Source: a virus. Taken from it: a DNA stretch of 47,654 bases. The first letter of the stretch is position 1, and each line of letters begins with the position of its first letter. Positions 7,783-13,612 of the stretch are shown piece after piece. The position numbers were made by a program, and so were the translations under genes. The DNA lies in the IMG/VR virus record IMGVR_UViG_3300020156_000009, positions 1 through 47,654 of that record, one strand, 5' to 3'. Below the pieces are notes generated by a model, which did no database searches, had not been told where the DNA came from, and saw nothing but the letters and a program-made list of their open reading frames with translations.

Positions 7783-8052
7783 TCACACCTCGCCCAGGTA
7801 GGCGATGGCACCGTGACCGAGGAAGGCCGTCGGAGTGTGATAGTCGGTCTCGACCACGCGACCGTTGCACCAGAGCGACGTCTCGTTCAGGACGTCGACC
7901 GACTCGACGCGGAAGGTGTTGATGACGGGAATCTCATAGATGGCCCCGTCGCGAACCTGGGCGGCGGCGATGCGGACCTTCACGAGGTCGCCGATCTTCA
8001 CGTCGGTGCTCGGGTCGATGGTGCCGATCTCGATCTGCTCGGTGCTGTTCAT
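7783..8052 (-). CDS. First gene of the methyltransferase operon; hypothetical
   Basis: 89 aa, starting MNSTEQIEIG, with AGAAGGAG before the ATG at 8052. The sequence IGDLVKVRIAAAQVRDGAIYEIPVINTFRVESV looks like a small beta-barrel (SH3-like). Transcribed from promoter P2, whose leader is a 66-bp perfect copy of that of the gene at 10119-10421. Divergent from the RHH regulator, with which it shares a 121-bp intergenic region. Confidence 0.75.
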   Translation of the reverse strand: MNSTEQIEIGTIDPSTDVKIGDLVKVRIAAAQVRDGAIYEIPVINTFRVESVDVLNETSLWCNGRVVETDYHTPTAFLGHGAIAYLGEV

Positions 8053-8057
8053 GGTGG

Positions 8058-8123
8058 TGCTCCTTCTGGAGTGGCGGATGCTGACGTGACCGACTATACC
8101 CCACCTATTAGGTGACGTGCAAC
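8058..8123 (-). repeat. 66-bp duplicated promoter-leader cassette (copy A)
   Basis: Identical over 66 bp to 10427-10492. It contains the ribosome binding site region, the GTCAGCATCCGCC leader motif, the -10, the 13-bp operator and the -35. The coding sequences on either side do not match. Confidence 0.95.
8093..8122 (-). promoter_or_regulatory. Promoter P2 with perfect 13-bp palindromic operator
   Basis: Reading leftward: TTGCAC (8122-8117), an 18-bp spacer with CACCTAATAGGTG (8114-8102), then TATAGT (8098-8093). The operator arms CACCTA/TAGGTG are perfectly complementary around one central base. It drives the gene at 7783-8052 and the methyltransferase beyond. Confidence 0.8.
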
Positions 8124-8149
8124 TCCTCGTTTCGGATGGTCTACGTCGT

Positions 8150-8166
8150 CGCCTATCAGGTAAGGT
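8150..8166 (+). promoter_or_regulatory. Promoter P4 and operator of the RHH gene (leaderless)
   Basis: Operator-like CGCCTATCAGGTA (8150-8162) overlaps a -10 of the form TAAGGT (8161-8166), exactly 7 nt before the ATG at 8174. The -35 is poor. No ribosome binding site fits in the 7 nt, so a leaderless mRNA is expected. The operator overlapping the -10 fits autorepression. Confidence 0.6.
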
Positions 8167-8173
8167 GGTGGGC

Positions 8174-8380
8174 ATGACCGACCAGCCGAAGCGCAAGCCC
8201 GCCGGCGCTGCCGTGCCTGGCGCCGTCGACCGCCCCGTGAACTACCCCAAGACTCTCACGCTGATGGTGAGCCAGGGAACGTTCGACGCGATCGCCGAGG
8301 AGAAGTTGCGCACGGGTCGCTCGAAGGGTGAAATCGCTCGCGAGTGGCTGGAGTCCGGTCGCCCGAGCCAGGACGCATGA
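8174..8380 (+). CDS. Ribbon-helix-helix DNA-binding regulator
   Basis: 68 aa. Residues 1-25 form a basic, Pro-rich arm. Residues 27-62 match the CopG/Arc-type ribbon-helix-helix pattern: strand TLTLMVS, helix GTFDAIAEEKLRT, turn GRS, helix KGEIAREWLES. Such proteins dimerise, insert the paired strands in the major groove and bind short palindromes. It is the only recognisable RHH regulator seen and lies between two copies of the 13-bp operator (8102-8114 and 8150-8162), so it is the leading candidate to bind all sites of that family. The start is 8174, because the -10 lies 7 nt upstream; an in-frame ATG at 8117 would sit upstream of the promoter. Confidence 0.8.
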   Translation: MTDQPKRKPAGAAVPGAVDRPVNYPKTLTLMVSQGTFDAIAEEKLRTGRSKGEIAREWLESGRPSQDA

Positions 8381-8451
8381 CGCTTCTGCTCGTGCTCATC
8401 GCGTGCTTCGTCGTCGGTTTCGCCTGGGGCTACGTCCGCAACCTGCGCTAG
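8377..8451 (+). CDS. 24-codon membrane micro-ORF
   Basis: ATGA overlap with the stop of the RHH gene, then 24 codons and TAG at 8449. The peptide is almost entirely hydrophobic (LLLVLIACFVVGFAWGYV) with a basic end (RNLR), a plausible single transmembrane helix. Its stop codon interlocks with the stop of the convergent gene at 8448. Coupling to the regulator and clean hydrophobicity support expression, but no homology can be claimed at this length. Confidence 0.45.
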   Translation: MTLLLVLIACFVVGFAWGYVRNLR

Positions 8452-8702
8452 ATGCGTCGCCAGTTGTAGCTGATCGCGCCGATTTCGCGGTGCAGGATGC
8501 AGAGGACCGCCGAGCCGCCCACCCAGGCGGCGAGCTGGGACTGGTGCGAGTCGCAGGTGTAGATCGTGTCCCCGCACGAGAGCATCAGGAGCCAGCCCGC
8601 GGGGTCACCGCACTGATCGCCCGTCTGAAGCTTGTACTCGCACGACGGCGGCGTGAGGGCGGCCAGTAGTTGGTCGACCGCATCCGTGCTCGGCTTCTCC
8701 AT
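8448..8702 (-). CDS. Cys/His-containing small protein
   Basis: 84 aa, starting MEKPSTDAVD at 8702 in a TGATG junction with the upstream stop. It has Cys/His pairs in order (SCEYKL, DQCGDP, LSCGDT, YTCDSHQ, LCILH) that could bind one zinc ion. No catalytic motif is seen. It is the last gene of the P3 operon and ends against the convergent micro-ORF. A treble-clef or ribbon role is inferred from the residue pattern only. Confidence 0.7.
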   Translation of the reverse strand: MEKPSTDAVDQLLAALTPPSCEYKLQTGDQCGDPAGWLLMLSCGDTIYTCDSHQSQLAAWVGGSAVLCILHREIGAISYNWRRI

Positions 8703-8932
8703 CACGTCCACCTCTCGCCGCGTGCGCGCTGGAGACGCTCGCCGTCGGCCCGCTTCCACGCCTCCAGGGTATCGGCCAGGTCTTGGCGCTGGGCGCGAAG
8801 CACGCTCTTGCGCACCGCCTCGTAACCCCGGCCCAGCGCCAGCAGCGCGTCGTTGACATCGAAGCCGATCGCGAGAAGCCCGTCGAGCTCTTCGACCACC
8901 GTCTCGCGCGAGATGCGCGTCTGCATGGTCAT
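8702..8932 (-). CDS. Putative helix-turn-helix protein
   Basis: 76 aa from the ATG at 8932 (MTMQTRISRE), ATGA-coupled to the gene upstream. Residues about 10-45 (VVEELDGLLAIGFDVNDALL, then LGRGYEAVRKSV) resemble the short helix-turn-helix segments common in actinophage small proteins, where a hydrophobic helix, a Gly-containing turn and a basic recognition helix follow each other. The tail is a charged helix. DNA binding is an inference; an adaptor role is also possible. Confidence 0.6.
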   Translation of the reverse strand: MTMQTRISRETVVEELDGLLAIGFDVNDALLALGRGYEAVRKSVLRAQRQDLADTLEAWKRADGERLQRARGERWT

Positions 8933-9123
8933 GACTCGCGCCAGTAATCGGTATTGCCGAGCGGGTGCATTCCACGGGCCGCCCACTCCCGCATCTCGCG
9001 CTCACCCGCGACTAGATCGTCGCGCTCGTTGTCGATGTCGGGGAAGGCGGGCACACGCTGCCAGATCGCGAGCGCCGCCCAGGCCGCGCCGACGCCGGCG
9101 AGAAAGCCGAGTGCGAACTTCAT
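8929..9123 (-). CDS. Small membrane-anchored protein
   Basis: 64 aa, starting MKFALGFLAG at 9123, overlapping the upstream stop (ATGA). Residues 3-21 form a hydrophobic segment that could be a signal anchor. The rest is charged and soluble (ERDDLVAGEREMREWAARGM). Function unknown; one of three consecutive small membrane proteins in this operon. Confidence 0.7.
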   Translation of the reverse strand: MKFALGFLAGVGAAWAALAIWQRVPAFPDIDNERDDLVAGEREMREWAARGMHPLGNTDYWRES

Positions 9124-9533
9124 CGGTCCTCGCATCCGCAGGTCGGCGTGTGCAGATCGCCGTGCTTGCCGTCCGGCCCGAGCGGTCGCTGTCGATCGAT
9201 CTCGGCGATGATCCGGCCGATGCGGGCAACGCCTTCGATGGGGACGGCGTTCATCGAGAGCATGGCCGACTGCGCCACGCAAAGCGTCTCGCGGAGCATC
9301 TTCAGGGTGTCGCGAGGGTCGCGCAGGTAGAGCGCGCCGAACGGGTGCAGCGGCGCCCAGCCGAGCATCCCGAGAGCGGCGACGCGGCGCTCGGCCTCAC
9401 GCAGGTACGCATCGCGCCCCGCGGGATCGAGTGCATCCCACTCCGGCGTGCCGCTCTCGCGATGGTCGATGCGGTTCTCGAAGAGCGCCAGTTGCTCGAC
9501 AGCCCTCTGAAACTCGCTCCGAATCTCGGTCAT
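9120..9533 (-). CDS. Hypothetical helical protein
   Basis: 137 aa, starting MTEIRSEFQR at 9533, with overlapping start and stop junctions. It is mostly helical, with a Cys-containing C-terminus (HTPTCGCEDR). The central block (WDALDPAGRDAYLREAERRV) resembles the small helical tryptophan-containing segments seen in many phage proteins of unknown function. No catalytic motif. Confidence 0.75.
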   Translation of the reverse strand: MTEIRSEFQRAVEQLALFENRIDHRESGTPEWDALDPAGRDAYLREAERRVAALGMLGWAPLHPFGALYLRDPRDTLKMLRETLCVAQSAMLSMNAVPIEGVARIGRIIAEIDRQRPLGPDGKHGDLHTPTCGCEDR

Positions 9534-9775
9534 GACCCGCTCCTCTCGGCGGCGCTAGGGTGGCGGCTGGCGGACTGCTCGATGAGGCGCGCCTCATAGA
9601 AGCCACCGATTGCGCCGACGATCGTCATCAGCGCCACGAAGGCGAGCACGAGAGCGAGGCCGCCGTAGCCGAGCGCCCAGAAGGGCATGACGGGCGCAAG
9701 CAGTACGGCGGCGCACCCGAGCATGAAGAGGGCGGAGAGGCGCGCCTCGCGGGCGCGGCGGATGGTGGAGCGCAT
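9530..9775 (-). CDS. Two-helix membrane protein
   Basis: 81 aa. A basic N-terminus (RSTIRRAREAR) is followed by two hydrophobic segments at about 13-31 and 34-58, then a soluble Ser/Arg tail. The positive-inside rule puts both ends in the cytoplasm. It is encoded in the early operon and not with the lysis genes, so a holin role is unlikely. Possibly involved in early remodelling of the host membrane; function unknown. Confidence 0.7.
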   Translation of the reverse strand: MRSTIRRAREARLSALFMLGCAAVLLAPVMPFWALGYGGLALVLAFVALMTIVGAIGGFYEARLIEQSASRHPSAAERSGS

Positions 9776-10122
9776 CAGTCGTCACCCTTCAGTTCGATGG
9801 CCAGCGCGGCATCCGTCGGCGCGTCCTGGTCGTACAGGGTGGCGCGCGGCGGCGTGGGCATGACGTAGTGGGGAGGAACAGGCGCGAGCGCCTTCCGGTA
9901 GGGGTTGCGCAGTTCGCTGATGATGGCGCGAGCGTCGGGAGCACGTCGAGCGACGGCCCTCGCGGTGTCGGTCATGCCTCGATCCCATGCCGCCGCGCGC
10001 TCCTTCTGGAGGTCGGTCGATGCGGAGTAGAAGCCGATCGTTGCGCCGACCATGATCGCGATCGCCGCGACGATGATCAGGCAGGCCAGGAGCGCCCAGC
10101 CTTCGAGCATGAAGCCGTTCAC
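9775..10122 (-). CDS. Single-pass membrane protein
   Basis: 115 aa from a GTG at 10122 overlapping the upstream TGA (GTGA). Residues about 7-31 (WALLACLIIVAAIAIMVGAT) form a transmembrane helix. An Ala/Arg-rich soluble region and a Pro-rich segment (APVPPHYVMPTPP) follow. Longer in-frame extensions lack a ribosome binding site. Function unknown. Confidence 0.7.
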   Translation of the reverse strand: MNGFMLEGWALLACLIIVAAIAIMVGATIGFYSASTDLQKERAAAWDRGMTDTARAVARRAPDARAIISELRNPYRKALAPVPPHYVMPTPPRATLYDQDAPTDAALAIELKGDD

Positions 10123-10421
10123 AGGGCGACCTCGCACATCTCGTCGTAGGCGATCCCGAGGCGGTCGCACACTTCATCGGAGATCGACCACCAGACCAGC
10201 GGCGTGATGTCGGGCATCGCCTGCCAGTTCTCGACGAGGCGCTGGTTCTCCATCGCCCCCTGAATCGCGAGGTCGATCTCGGTCAAGGTGAACGGCTCGC
10301 CCGTCTCAGGGTTGACGACCGCGCGCTCGCGCAGGCAGTCGTAGGTCTTCTCGGTCTCGTCGCGCCAGAACAGGTACGCGATGGCTTCCTGTTCACAGGT
10401 GGCGGGGGTCTTGCTGGCCAT
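10119..10421 (-). CDS. First gene of the P3 operon; hypothetical
   Basis: 100 aa, starting MASKTPATCE at 10421, with AGAAGGAGC upstream. A helical, acidic protein with several Trp residues (PLVWWSISDEV). No domain recognised. It is transcribed from promoter P3, the exact copy of P2, so it and the gene at 7783 should be expressed at the same time. Confidence 0.8.
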   Translation of the reverse strand: MASKTPATCEQEAIAYLFWRDETEKTYDCLRERAVVNPETGEPFTLTEIDLAIQGAMENQRLVENWQAMPDITPLVWWSISDEVCDRLGIAYDEMCEVAL

Positions 10422-10426
10422 GAGGT

Positions 10427-10492
10427 TGCTCCTTCTGGAGTGGCGGATGCTGACGTGACCGACTATACCCCACCTATTAGGTGACGTGCAAC
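10427..10492 (-). repeat. 66-bp duplicated promoter-leader cassette (copy B)
   Basis: Exact copy of 8058-8123. A perfect 66-bp match between two regulatory regions whose coding flanks differ points to a recent duplication or gene conversion. Confidence 0.95.
10462..10491 (-). promoter_or_regulatory. Promoter P3 with perfect 13-bp palindromic operator
   Basis: TTGCAC (10491-10486), an 18-bp spacer with CACCTAATAGGTG (10483-10471), TATAGT (10467-10462), all identical to P2. It drives the operon 10421 to 8448, which holds the small membrane and helix-turn-helix proteins. Confidence 0.8.
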
Positions 10493-10507
10493 ACCTGGAT
10501 ACGAGAA

Positions 10508-10545
10508 GAGGTCGCCCCCGACTATTGCACGTCGAGAGCGACCTC
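10508..10545 (-). terminator. Hairpin after the helicase operon
   Basis: An 8-bp stem (GAGGTCGC 10508-10515 with GCGACCTC 10538-10545) with inner CGAC/GTCG pairing. On the minus strand it is followed by TTCTCGT. It lies about 60 bp past the stop of the RecD-like helicase and just before promoter P3, so it may end the upstream transcript. Confidence 0.5.
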
Positions 10546-10607
10546 TATGGAGCCGCATCCGCCAAGAAGGGTTCCGCTGATCAGTATGACAGGGAGACCC
10601 CGACAAC

Positions 10608-11963
10608 CTAGACGTCATGCACCGAGCGCACGATGTCGAGGCGATGGCGGGCGCGCGTCACCGCGGTATAGAGCCACTGGCGGCCCTGCTCCTCGGCGGC
10701 CAGCCTGCCGTCGCGGCGAGCGGTCATCGAGATGAGGTCGCTCGACTCGTCGATCAGCAGCACGCTGCCCCACTCCGACCCCTGCGACTTGTGCACGGTG
10801 ATGCCGAATCCCCATGCCCACGCCGGGTCGCTCGATCCCCAGGAGCGATCCAGGTACGCCTGCTCGGCTTTGTGCCCGGCCAGCGTGGCGATCGGCGACG
10901 ACACCTCGTGCTCGGCCCCGTCGTCATCCGCGACGACCAGCCGGAGCCACTCCTCGCTGACGGCATCCGCGCCGAGCACGGTCACCTGCTCGCCGTTCAT
11001 CCACTGGCGAACCTCAGGGTCGGGCGACTTCGTGTTCTTGATGCAGATCAGCCGGTCGCCGGGCGCGGGCATCATCGGGTCGCGGCGGCCGAGACGGCGA
11101 CGCACCTCGGCGTTCACCCGCTCGCGGGTCGCGTTGCGCCAGCAGAGCACCTGGTCGTACTCCTCCAGCGAGAGAAGGCGCTTCGGCTTCGTCAGCGGCG
11201 CCGACGGGAACGACGACTTCCTGATCTCGGTCGCGAGCGCCAGCACGGGCGAGCCGCCCGCCTGGCGGTGCACCTTCGTCAGCAGGTGGTGCGGATGCCC
11301 CATCGCCTGAAGCGAGCGCTGCGCCTTCACGGGCGGTAGCTGCGCAGGGTCGCCGACGAACACGAGACGCGAGCCGGTGCGCAGGAGGTCGGCGGCCACC
11401 TGCTCCGAGACCATCGACGCCTCATCGATCAGCAGCACCTGCACCGCGGGCCAGCCCGACTCCTCGTAGTGAGCGATCGCGCCGGCGGCATTGAACGCGA
11501 GTTCGTACCGCTTCGATGTGCGCAGAGCCTCGGCCCGCTCGGCGAACTTCTTCGGCAGCTTCTTGGCGAGCTCGGCCCAGTCGTCGTCGGTCGGCGTCTC
11601 CGGCGTCGCGATGTCGATCGCCACGAGCGCCGACAGCGCGCGCGGCTCGCGGTGCTCCACCTCCTCGAAGAAAGGTTCCCACTGCTCGCGCCACTTGGAG
11701 CGCTCCCGCTTTGACGGCGTGTAGAGGTAGGAGTGGATCGTCGCGGCGCCGTGCAGACCTTTCGCGCGCAGGACGCGCGCCGCCTTCCCGGTCGGGGCGA
11801 GCACCTGCACGCTGACGCCCTGACGCTCCATCGCGCGGATCGCCTCGGTGGCGACCACGCTGGTTTTCCCCGTGCCCGCGTAGCCGTGCAGGCGGGTGAC
11901 GGCCCGGTCGGTCGAGGCGATGTCGACGATCGCGTCGAGCTGCGCCTCGGTTGGCCGGATCAT
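10608..11963 (-). CDS. SF1 DNA helicase, RecD/Dda-like
   Basis: 451 aa superfamily 1 helicase that should unwind DNA 5' to 3' using ATP. Walker A is GYAGTGKTS (27-35). Walker B is LLIDEAS (177-183), followed by GDPAQLPPV (204-212) as motif III and VHRQ (231-234) as motif IV-like. TVHKSQGSEW and YTAVTRAR near the C-terminus are motifs V and VI. The protein is about the length of T4 Dda and lacks the N-terminal domain of bacterial RecD2. It is coupled to the small genes upstream of it and is probably part of the replication set with the primase-helicase. Confidence 0.93.
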   Translation of the reverse strand: MIRPTEAQLDAIVDIASTDRAVTRLHGYAGTGKTSVVATEAIRAMERQGVSVQVLAPTGKAARVLRAKGLHGAATIHSYLYTPSKRERSKWREQWEPFFEEVEHREPRALSALVAIDIATPETPTDDDWAELAKKLPKKFAERAEALRTSKRYELAFNAAGAIAHYEESGWPAVQVLLIDEASMVSEQVAADLLRTGSRLVFVGDPAQLPPVKAQRSLQAMGHPHHLLTKVHRQAGGSPVLALATEIRKSSFPSAPLTKPKRLLSLEEYDQVLCWRNATRERVNAEVRRRLGRRDPMMPAPGDRLICIKNTKSPDPEVRQWMNGEQVTVLGADAVSEEWLRLVVADDDGAEHEVSSPIATLAGHKAEQAYLDRSWGSSDPAWAWGFGITVHKSQGSEWGSVLLIDESSDLISMTARRDGRLAAEEQGRQWLYTAVTRARHRLDIVRSVHDV

Positions 11964-12235
11964 TCGCTGTCTTCCTCTGGTTCGACGGGGACGCCGAACA
12001 GCGCCTTCTGGGCGCGGGCCTCCAGTTCCTGGGTGCGCGAGATGACGGCATCTGGTACGCCGTCGAGAGCGGGGTCGATCGCCGCGAGAGCACGGGAGGC
12101 GATGCTCGCCTGCTCCAGCGCGCGCTCCAGCTTCGTCACGACGCTACGATGATCGGCGAGCGCCTGCGACAGCACGACATTGGCGTCATGCGCCACGTTG
12201 TGGATCGCGTTCCGTGCGTTCATGGTGTCCATCAC
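11960..12235 (-). CDS. Hypothetical helical protein
   Basis: 91 aa, starting MMDTMNARNA at 12235 and ATGA-coupled to the helicase gene. Almost entirely helical with possible coiled-coil (HRSVVTKLERALEQASIASRAL), ending in an acidic tail. The upstream junction repeats, almost base for base, the junction at about 12515. Function unknown. Confidence 0.75.
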   Translation of the reverse strand: MMDTMNARNAIHNVAHDANVVLSQALADHRSVVTKLERALEQASIASRALAAIDPALDGVPDAVISRTQELEARAQKALFGVPVEPEEDSE

Positions 12236-12519
12236 TGGGCCTCCCTGTAGTCGGCGAGCGCGGCGCCGTAGCCCTCGCCGAGCGCGGCGAAGGCATCCAT
12301 GAACTCCTCAGCGGCACGCACGGCCCAGGCGGCGGTCGTACCTATCGCCGAGCCGAGCGATCGCATGCCCGCGCGGAACTCCTCACGCCGCCGCTCGGCC
12401 TCCTCACGCTGGAGCGTGTCGGCGGGATACCCCAGCCGCTCCAGTGCCTCGCCGACAAGCTGATCGATGAGCGCCTGCACGCGGCGGTCAGCCTCGCGGA
12501 ACTCCTTGCCGACGTCCAT
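12232..12519 (-). CDS. Hypothetical helical protein
   Basis: 95 aa, starting MDVGKEFREA at 12519 in a TGATG junction. It is a charged amphipathic helix over the first 50 residues, then an Ala-rich helix. Ends ADYREAQ, close to the end of its upstream neighbour (ADCKEAQ); the DNA around both stop/start junctions is also shared. Longer in-frame starts would overlap the upstream gene and are rejected. Confidence 0.7.
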   Translation of the reverse strand: MDVGKEFREADRRVQALIDQLVGEALERLGYPADTLQREEAERRREEFRAGMRSLGSAIGTTAAWAVRAAEEFMDAFAALGEGYGAALADYREAQ

Positions 12520-12884
12520 CACTGGGCCTCCTTGCAGTCGGCGGGCGATGTGCACGCCGCGAGTGGAACGTAGCCCCTGCCGCCGTCGGCCTCGGTCCAG
12601 TTGCCGACGTAGAACAGCGCGCATGGCCAGACGTGGCCGAAGGTGCCGGTGACGCGAGCCTCTTCGGGCGTGGGCAGTCTGGGGGCGGTGATGTGTGCGT
12701 ACCCCTGATGCGGGGCGGGCGTCGGTCGCGGCGGGCGGTCCAGCGACTCGGTGATGGCGCAGAGCGCTGAGGCGACCGACATGTGCGCCCAGAACTCGGC
12801 GCGAGCCATGTCGCCGTCATTGTACGCGGTCGTGGCGTTGCGCTGGGCGTTCCGCGAGCGCACGAGGTGGCCAGGCTCAGGCAT
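12519..12884 (-). CDS. Hypothetical protein
   Basis: 121 aa, starting MPEPGHLVRS at 12884, overlapping the upstream gene by 8 nt. An N-terminal helix (NATTAYNDGDMARAEFWAHM) precedes a Pro/Thr-rich region and a beta-rich part with W and Y residues (WPCALFYVGNW). Two Cys near the C-terminus. No family recognised. Confidence 0.7.
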   Translation of the reverse strand: MPEPGHLVRSRNAQRNATTAYNDGDMARAEFWAHMSVASALCAITESLDRPPRPTPAPHQGYAHITAPRLPTPEEARVTGTFGHVWPCALFYVGNWTEADGGRGYVPLAACTSPADCKEAQ

Positions 12885-13341
12885 CGTCTTCTCCCTGGTC
12901 TGCGTTCACGGCGGCGGCCAGGTTGGCGATGCGCTCCCGGTAGCGCACCTCGTTGCGGGCGCGGCATTCGGCATGGACGCGCGCGAGGGTGCCGTAGCGG
13001 GTCGACCCGTCGACCTCGATCACCTGGGGCTTGCCTTCGCTGTCGCGTGAGCGCGGATCGACCAGGGCGGGGAAACTGCTCCCGCCGACGTCGAACGGCA
13101 CCCAGCGCAGGCGACGCAGGCGCTTCGCCTCCTCCAGCATCTGGAGCGCCCAGGCGCGGAGTTCCCGCTCGTTGCAGGCGACGGTCGTCGAGGTGCGATG
13201 ATTCAGGGGGATGCGAATCTCGATCCCTGGGGAGACACGTGTGTCACTAGGGGCGAACGTGATCGGGCGCACCTGGGTGCGCATCTTCTCGCGGATTTCT
13301 TCGAGCAGGTCATCGTCACTGCTGCTGGCGGATGCATTCAT
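12877..13341 (-). CDS. Hypothetical protein, first gene of the helicase operon
   Basis: 154 aa, starting MNASASSSDD at 13341. A -10 of the form TATGAT (13355-13350) lies 8 nt from the ATG, so the message is probably leaderless. An acidic N-terminus is followed by a beta-rich region and a C-terminal helix with several Arg (ARVHAECRARNEVRYRERI). No domain recognised. Divergent from the coiled-coil gene at 13405. Confidence 0.75.
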   Translation of the reverse strand: MNASASSSDDDLLEEIREKMRTQVRPITFAPSDTRVSPGIEIRIPLNHRTSTTVACNERELRAWALQMLEEAKRLRRLRWVPFDVGGSSFPALVDPRSRDSEGKPQVIEVDGSTRYGTLARVHAECRARNEVRYRERIANLAAAVNADQGEDDA

Positions 13342-13344
13342 AAT

Positions 13345-13366
13345 CCCTAATCATAGGTGATAGACT
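13345..13366. promoter_or_regulatory. Divergent promoter pair with variant operator
   Basis: A leftward -10 TATGAT (13355-13350) and a rightward -10 TAGACT (13361-13366) sit back to back over CCCTAATCATAGGTG (13345-13359). That sequence has the CCTA/TAGGTG arms of the 13-bp operator with a longer centre. It may be a weak or changed operator serving both genes. Confidence 0.5.
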
Positions 13367-13404
13367 CGTGCCCTGCAAGATCGTACCCCGAGAGGAATCC
13401 CCCC

Positions 13405-13611
13405 ATGTCGCTGCTCTCCAAGCTCCAGGCCGCCAACGTGAAGCTGGCGCGAACCGTGAAGGCGCGCGATGAGCAGGCCGAGGCCGAGGCCCGACGCGAT
13501 CAGGCGTATGCGAAGCTGGCCTATGCGATCGACCAGGCGCTCGACGGCGTGACCCTCACGAGCGACCAGCGCGCCGATCTCATCCGCATGATCAACGGCC
13601 AGCCGCTCTGA
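13405..13611 (+). CDS. Small coiled-coil protein
   Basis: 68 aa, starting MSLLSKLQAA, with GAGAGGAA before the ATG. Residues 5-50 are a continuous charged helix (ARTVKARDEQAEAEARRDQAYAK), likely a coiled-coil; the rest resembles a short helical hairpin. One of only three plus-strand genes within the leftward arm, convergent with the primase-helicase, whose stop is 1 bp away. Unknown function; a regulator or adaptor is possible. Confidence 0.7.
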   Translation: MSLLSKLQAANVKLARTVKARDEQAEAEARRDQAYAKLAYAIDQALDGVTLTSDQRADLIRMINGQPL

Positions 13612-13612
13612 G

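Noticed and set aside
6069-8052. Restriction-modification system around the methyltransferase
   Set aside because: No restriction endonuclease is seen beside it; neighbours are small proteins of unknown function.
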